From: Candidatus Altarchaeota archaeon
Lineage (GTDB): Archaea; Altiarchaeota; Altiarchaeia; JAFGQM01
Length of the DNA stretch: 15,151 nucleotides
Reading direction: 5' to 3'
Assembly: GCA_016935655.1 (NCBI GenBank)
Contig: JAFGQM010000070.1
Location: forward strand, 1 to 15,151
Below are positions 13,869-15,151 of the stretch, piece by piece. A program made the position numbers and the translations under genes. The stretch's first letter is position 1. Each line of letters begins with the position of its first letter. A model generated the notes under the pieces. That model saw only the letters and a program-made list of their open reading frames with translations, did not search any database and was not told where the DNA came from.

Positions 13869-15151
13869 CTATTTAGGCAACTTAGGCAGGCATTTCATAC
13901 CATCATCGATCTTGCACTGCGGGCATTCATCATTCTTCATCTTCCCTTTGTTGTATGCGTCGTAGGCTGCTAGGTCGAAGTGCCCGTGGCCGCTGTTGTT
14001 GAACAGTATCACCTTCTCCTCTCCACTTTCCTTGCACTTCAGCGCTTCATCTACGACCGCCTTCACAACATGTGCGGTCTCCGGAGCTATGATGAACCCT
14101 TCAGTCTGGGCGAACATCTCCGCAGCCTTGAACACCTCAATCTGGTGGTACGCTTTAGCTTTTATCACACCCTCATGCACAAGCGCTGATAATAAGGGCG
14201 AATCCCCGTGGTACCTTAGGCCGCCGGCATGTATCGGGTCCGGTATGAAGGTATGACCCAGAGTGTACATCTTCAGTAGAGGCGTCAGCTCACCCGTGTC
14301 GCCGAAGTCATAGGCGTACCTCCCCCTTGTCAGACTGGGGCAGGCAGCCGGTTCTATCCCGACTATCTCCAGCTCCTTTTTGCTGCCCGATAATTTGTCT
14401 GCCGCGAACGGGAACGCAGTCCCGGAGAAGTTGCTGCCGCCGCCAACGCACCCCATGACGACATCCGGATACTCATCCACAGTCTCCAACTGCTTCTTGG
14501 CCTCAAGCCCTATCACAGTCTGGTGGAGCATCACATGGTTCAGCACGCTGCCCAGGGAATACTTTGCGTTGTCATGGGTAGCAGCATCCTCGACGGCTTC
14601 GGATATGGCTATCCCTAGGCTACCCGAGGTTCCGGGATACTTCTTCCTTATCATCTGCCCGACCTTGGTCTTATCTGTGGGGCTGGGATAGACATTTGCC
14701 CCCCAGGTCTCCATTAGGATCCTTCTGTAGGGCTTTTGCTCAAAACTTATCTTTACCATGTAAACGGTACACTCCAGCCCAAATATCTTTGTAGCGAAAG
14801 CCAACGAGGAGCCCCACTGGCCGGCGCCGGTCTCGGTTGTGAGGCGCTCTACTCCCTCCTTCATGTTATAATACGCCTGAGCGACTGCAGTGTTGGGTTT
14901 GTGGGACCCGGGAGGACTCACACCTTCCCACTTGTAATATATCCTGGCGGGAGTCTTCAGGGCCTTCTCGAGCCTCCTCGCCCTGTACAGGGGACTAGGC
15001 CTCCATAAGCGGTAGACCTCTCTGACCTCCTCAGGTATGTCTATCCATCGGTCCTGGCTTACCTCCTGCTTTATCAGCCCCATCGGGAAGATCGGTGCAA
15101 GGTCCTGCGGGCCTATGGGTTTCCCAGTGCCAGGATTCAAGGGCGGTGGCA
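13869..15151 (-). CDS. trpB2: TrpB2-type tryptophan synthase beta chain (5' end off the window)
   Basis: A PLP enzyme that joins indole and L-serine into tryptophan. The frame stays open to the right edge, where it reads [14 protein letters not shown], a conserved internal TrpB2 segment. The TTG at 15140 is therefore an internal Leu codon and the true start lies outside. About 426 residues are visible. Diagnostic parts are [13 protein letters not shown], the PLP lysine in GSHKPNTA (codon 14898-14900), [11 protein letters not shown], the phosphate-binding [10 protein letters not shown] and [14 protein letters not shown] near the end. Longer N-terminal and internal segments separate TrpB2 from standard TrpB. 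No trpA is seen. A roughly 20-residue tail after the usual end carries CPQC plus another Cys, which is unusual. Confidence 0.94.
   Translation of the reverse strand, partial: PPPLNPGTGKPIGPQDLAPIFPMGLIKQEVSQDRWIDIPEEVREVYRLWRPSPLYRARRLEKALKTPARIYYKWEGVSPPGSHKPNTAVAQAYYNMKEGVERLTTETGAGQWGSSLAFATKIFGLECTVYMVKISFEQKPYRRILMETWGANVYPSPTDKTKVGQMIRKKYPGTSGSLGIAISEAVEDAATHDNAKYSLGSVLNHVMLHQTVIGLEAKKQLETVDEYPDVVMGCVGGGSNFSGTAFPFAADKLSGSKKELEIVGIEPAACPSLTRGRYAYDFGDTGELTPLLKMYTLGHTFIPDPIHAGGLRYHGDSPLLSALVHEGVIKAKAYHQIEVFKAAEMFAQTEGFIIAPETAHVVKAVVDEALKCKESGEEKVILFNNSGHGHFDLAAYDAYNKGKMKNDECPQCKIDDGMKCLPKLPK

Noticed and set aside
15138..15140. TTG as the start of trpB2
   Set aside because: The frame stays open upstream to the window edge and encodes PPP before LNPGT, which is conserved internal TrpB2 sequence, so the start is outside the window.
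1..15151. CRISPR array, insertion sequence, integrase or toxin-antitoxin pair
   Set aside because: No regularly spaced direct repeats, transposase or integrase motifs, terminal inverted repeats or recognisable toxin-antitoxin genes were seen on reading through both strands.

Overview
This window comes from an archaeon. The evidence is a GatE-type Glu-tRNA(Gln) amidotransferase subunit, a Pth2-type peptidyl-tRNA hydrolase, two enzymes of archaeal ether-lipid synthesis (a UbiA-type digeranylgeranylglyceryl phosphate synthase and a geranylgeranyl reductase), an archaeosortase, an archaeal-type secretion ATPase and several AT-rich TATA/BRE-like elements about 27-33 bp before start codons (leaderless style). 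Genes are tightly packed, all three stop codons are used, and no stretch over 110 bp lacks a gene. I cannot settle the lineage: Euryarchaeota-related and DPANN groups are both possible.

Left part (1-4660), cell surface and secretion. A secretion/pilus ATPase (5' part only, minus strand) diverges from an archaeosortase across a 53-bp promoter region. The archaeosortase gene overlaps a gene for a 956-residue protein. That protein has an N-terminal pilin-like membrane anchor, a Pro-rich linker, a block of roughly 34-38-residue TPR-like repeats and a Cys-rich end. This trio is the most interesting part of the window.

Middle (4657-10791). The surface-protein gene is coupled by ATGA to a lipid prenyltransferase (UbiA family), which converges with thymidylate kinase. 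Two small genes of unknown function follow: a 64-residue two-helix membrane protein and a 107-residue basic protein. Next comes a run of three overlapping genes, gatE, a rhomboid protease and a geranylgeranyl reductase, then a short DUF1616-like membrane protein.

Right part (10816-15151). Pth2 (minus) diverges from two tandem CBS-domain genes, the first with a zinc ribbon. The second converges, with no gap, on a minus-strand gene for a secreted, membrane-anchored DUF2330-like protein. A TrpB2-type tryptophan synthase beta chain lies upstream of that on the same strand and runs off the right edge at its 5' end.

Most genes are housekeeping (tRNA aminoacylation, peptidyl-tRNA recycling, dTMP metabolism, lipids, tryptophan). 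The accessory signal is the secretion ATPase/archaeosortase/repeat-protein group. No tRNA, rRNA, CRISPR array or insertion sequence was found.
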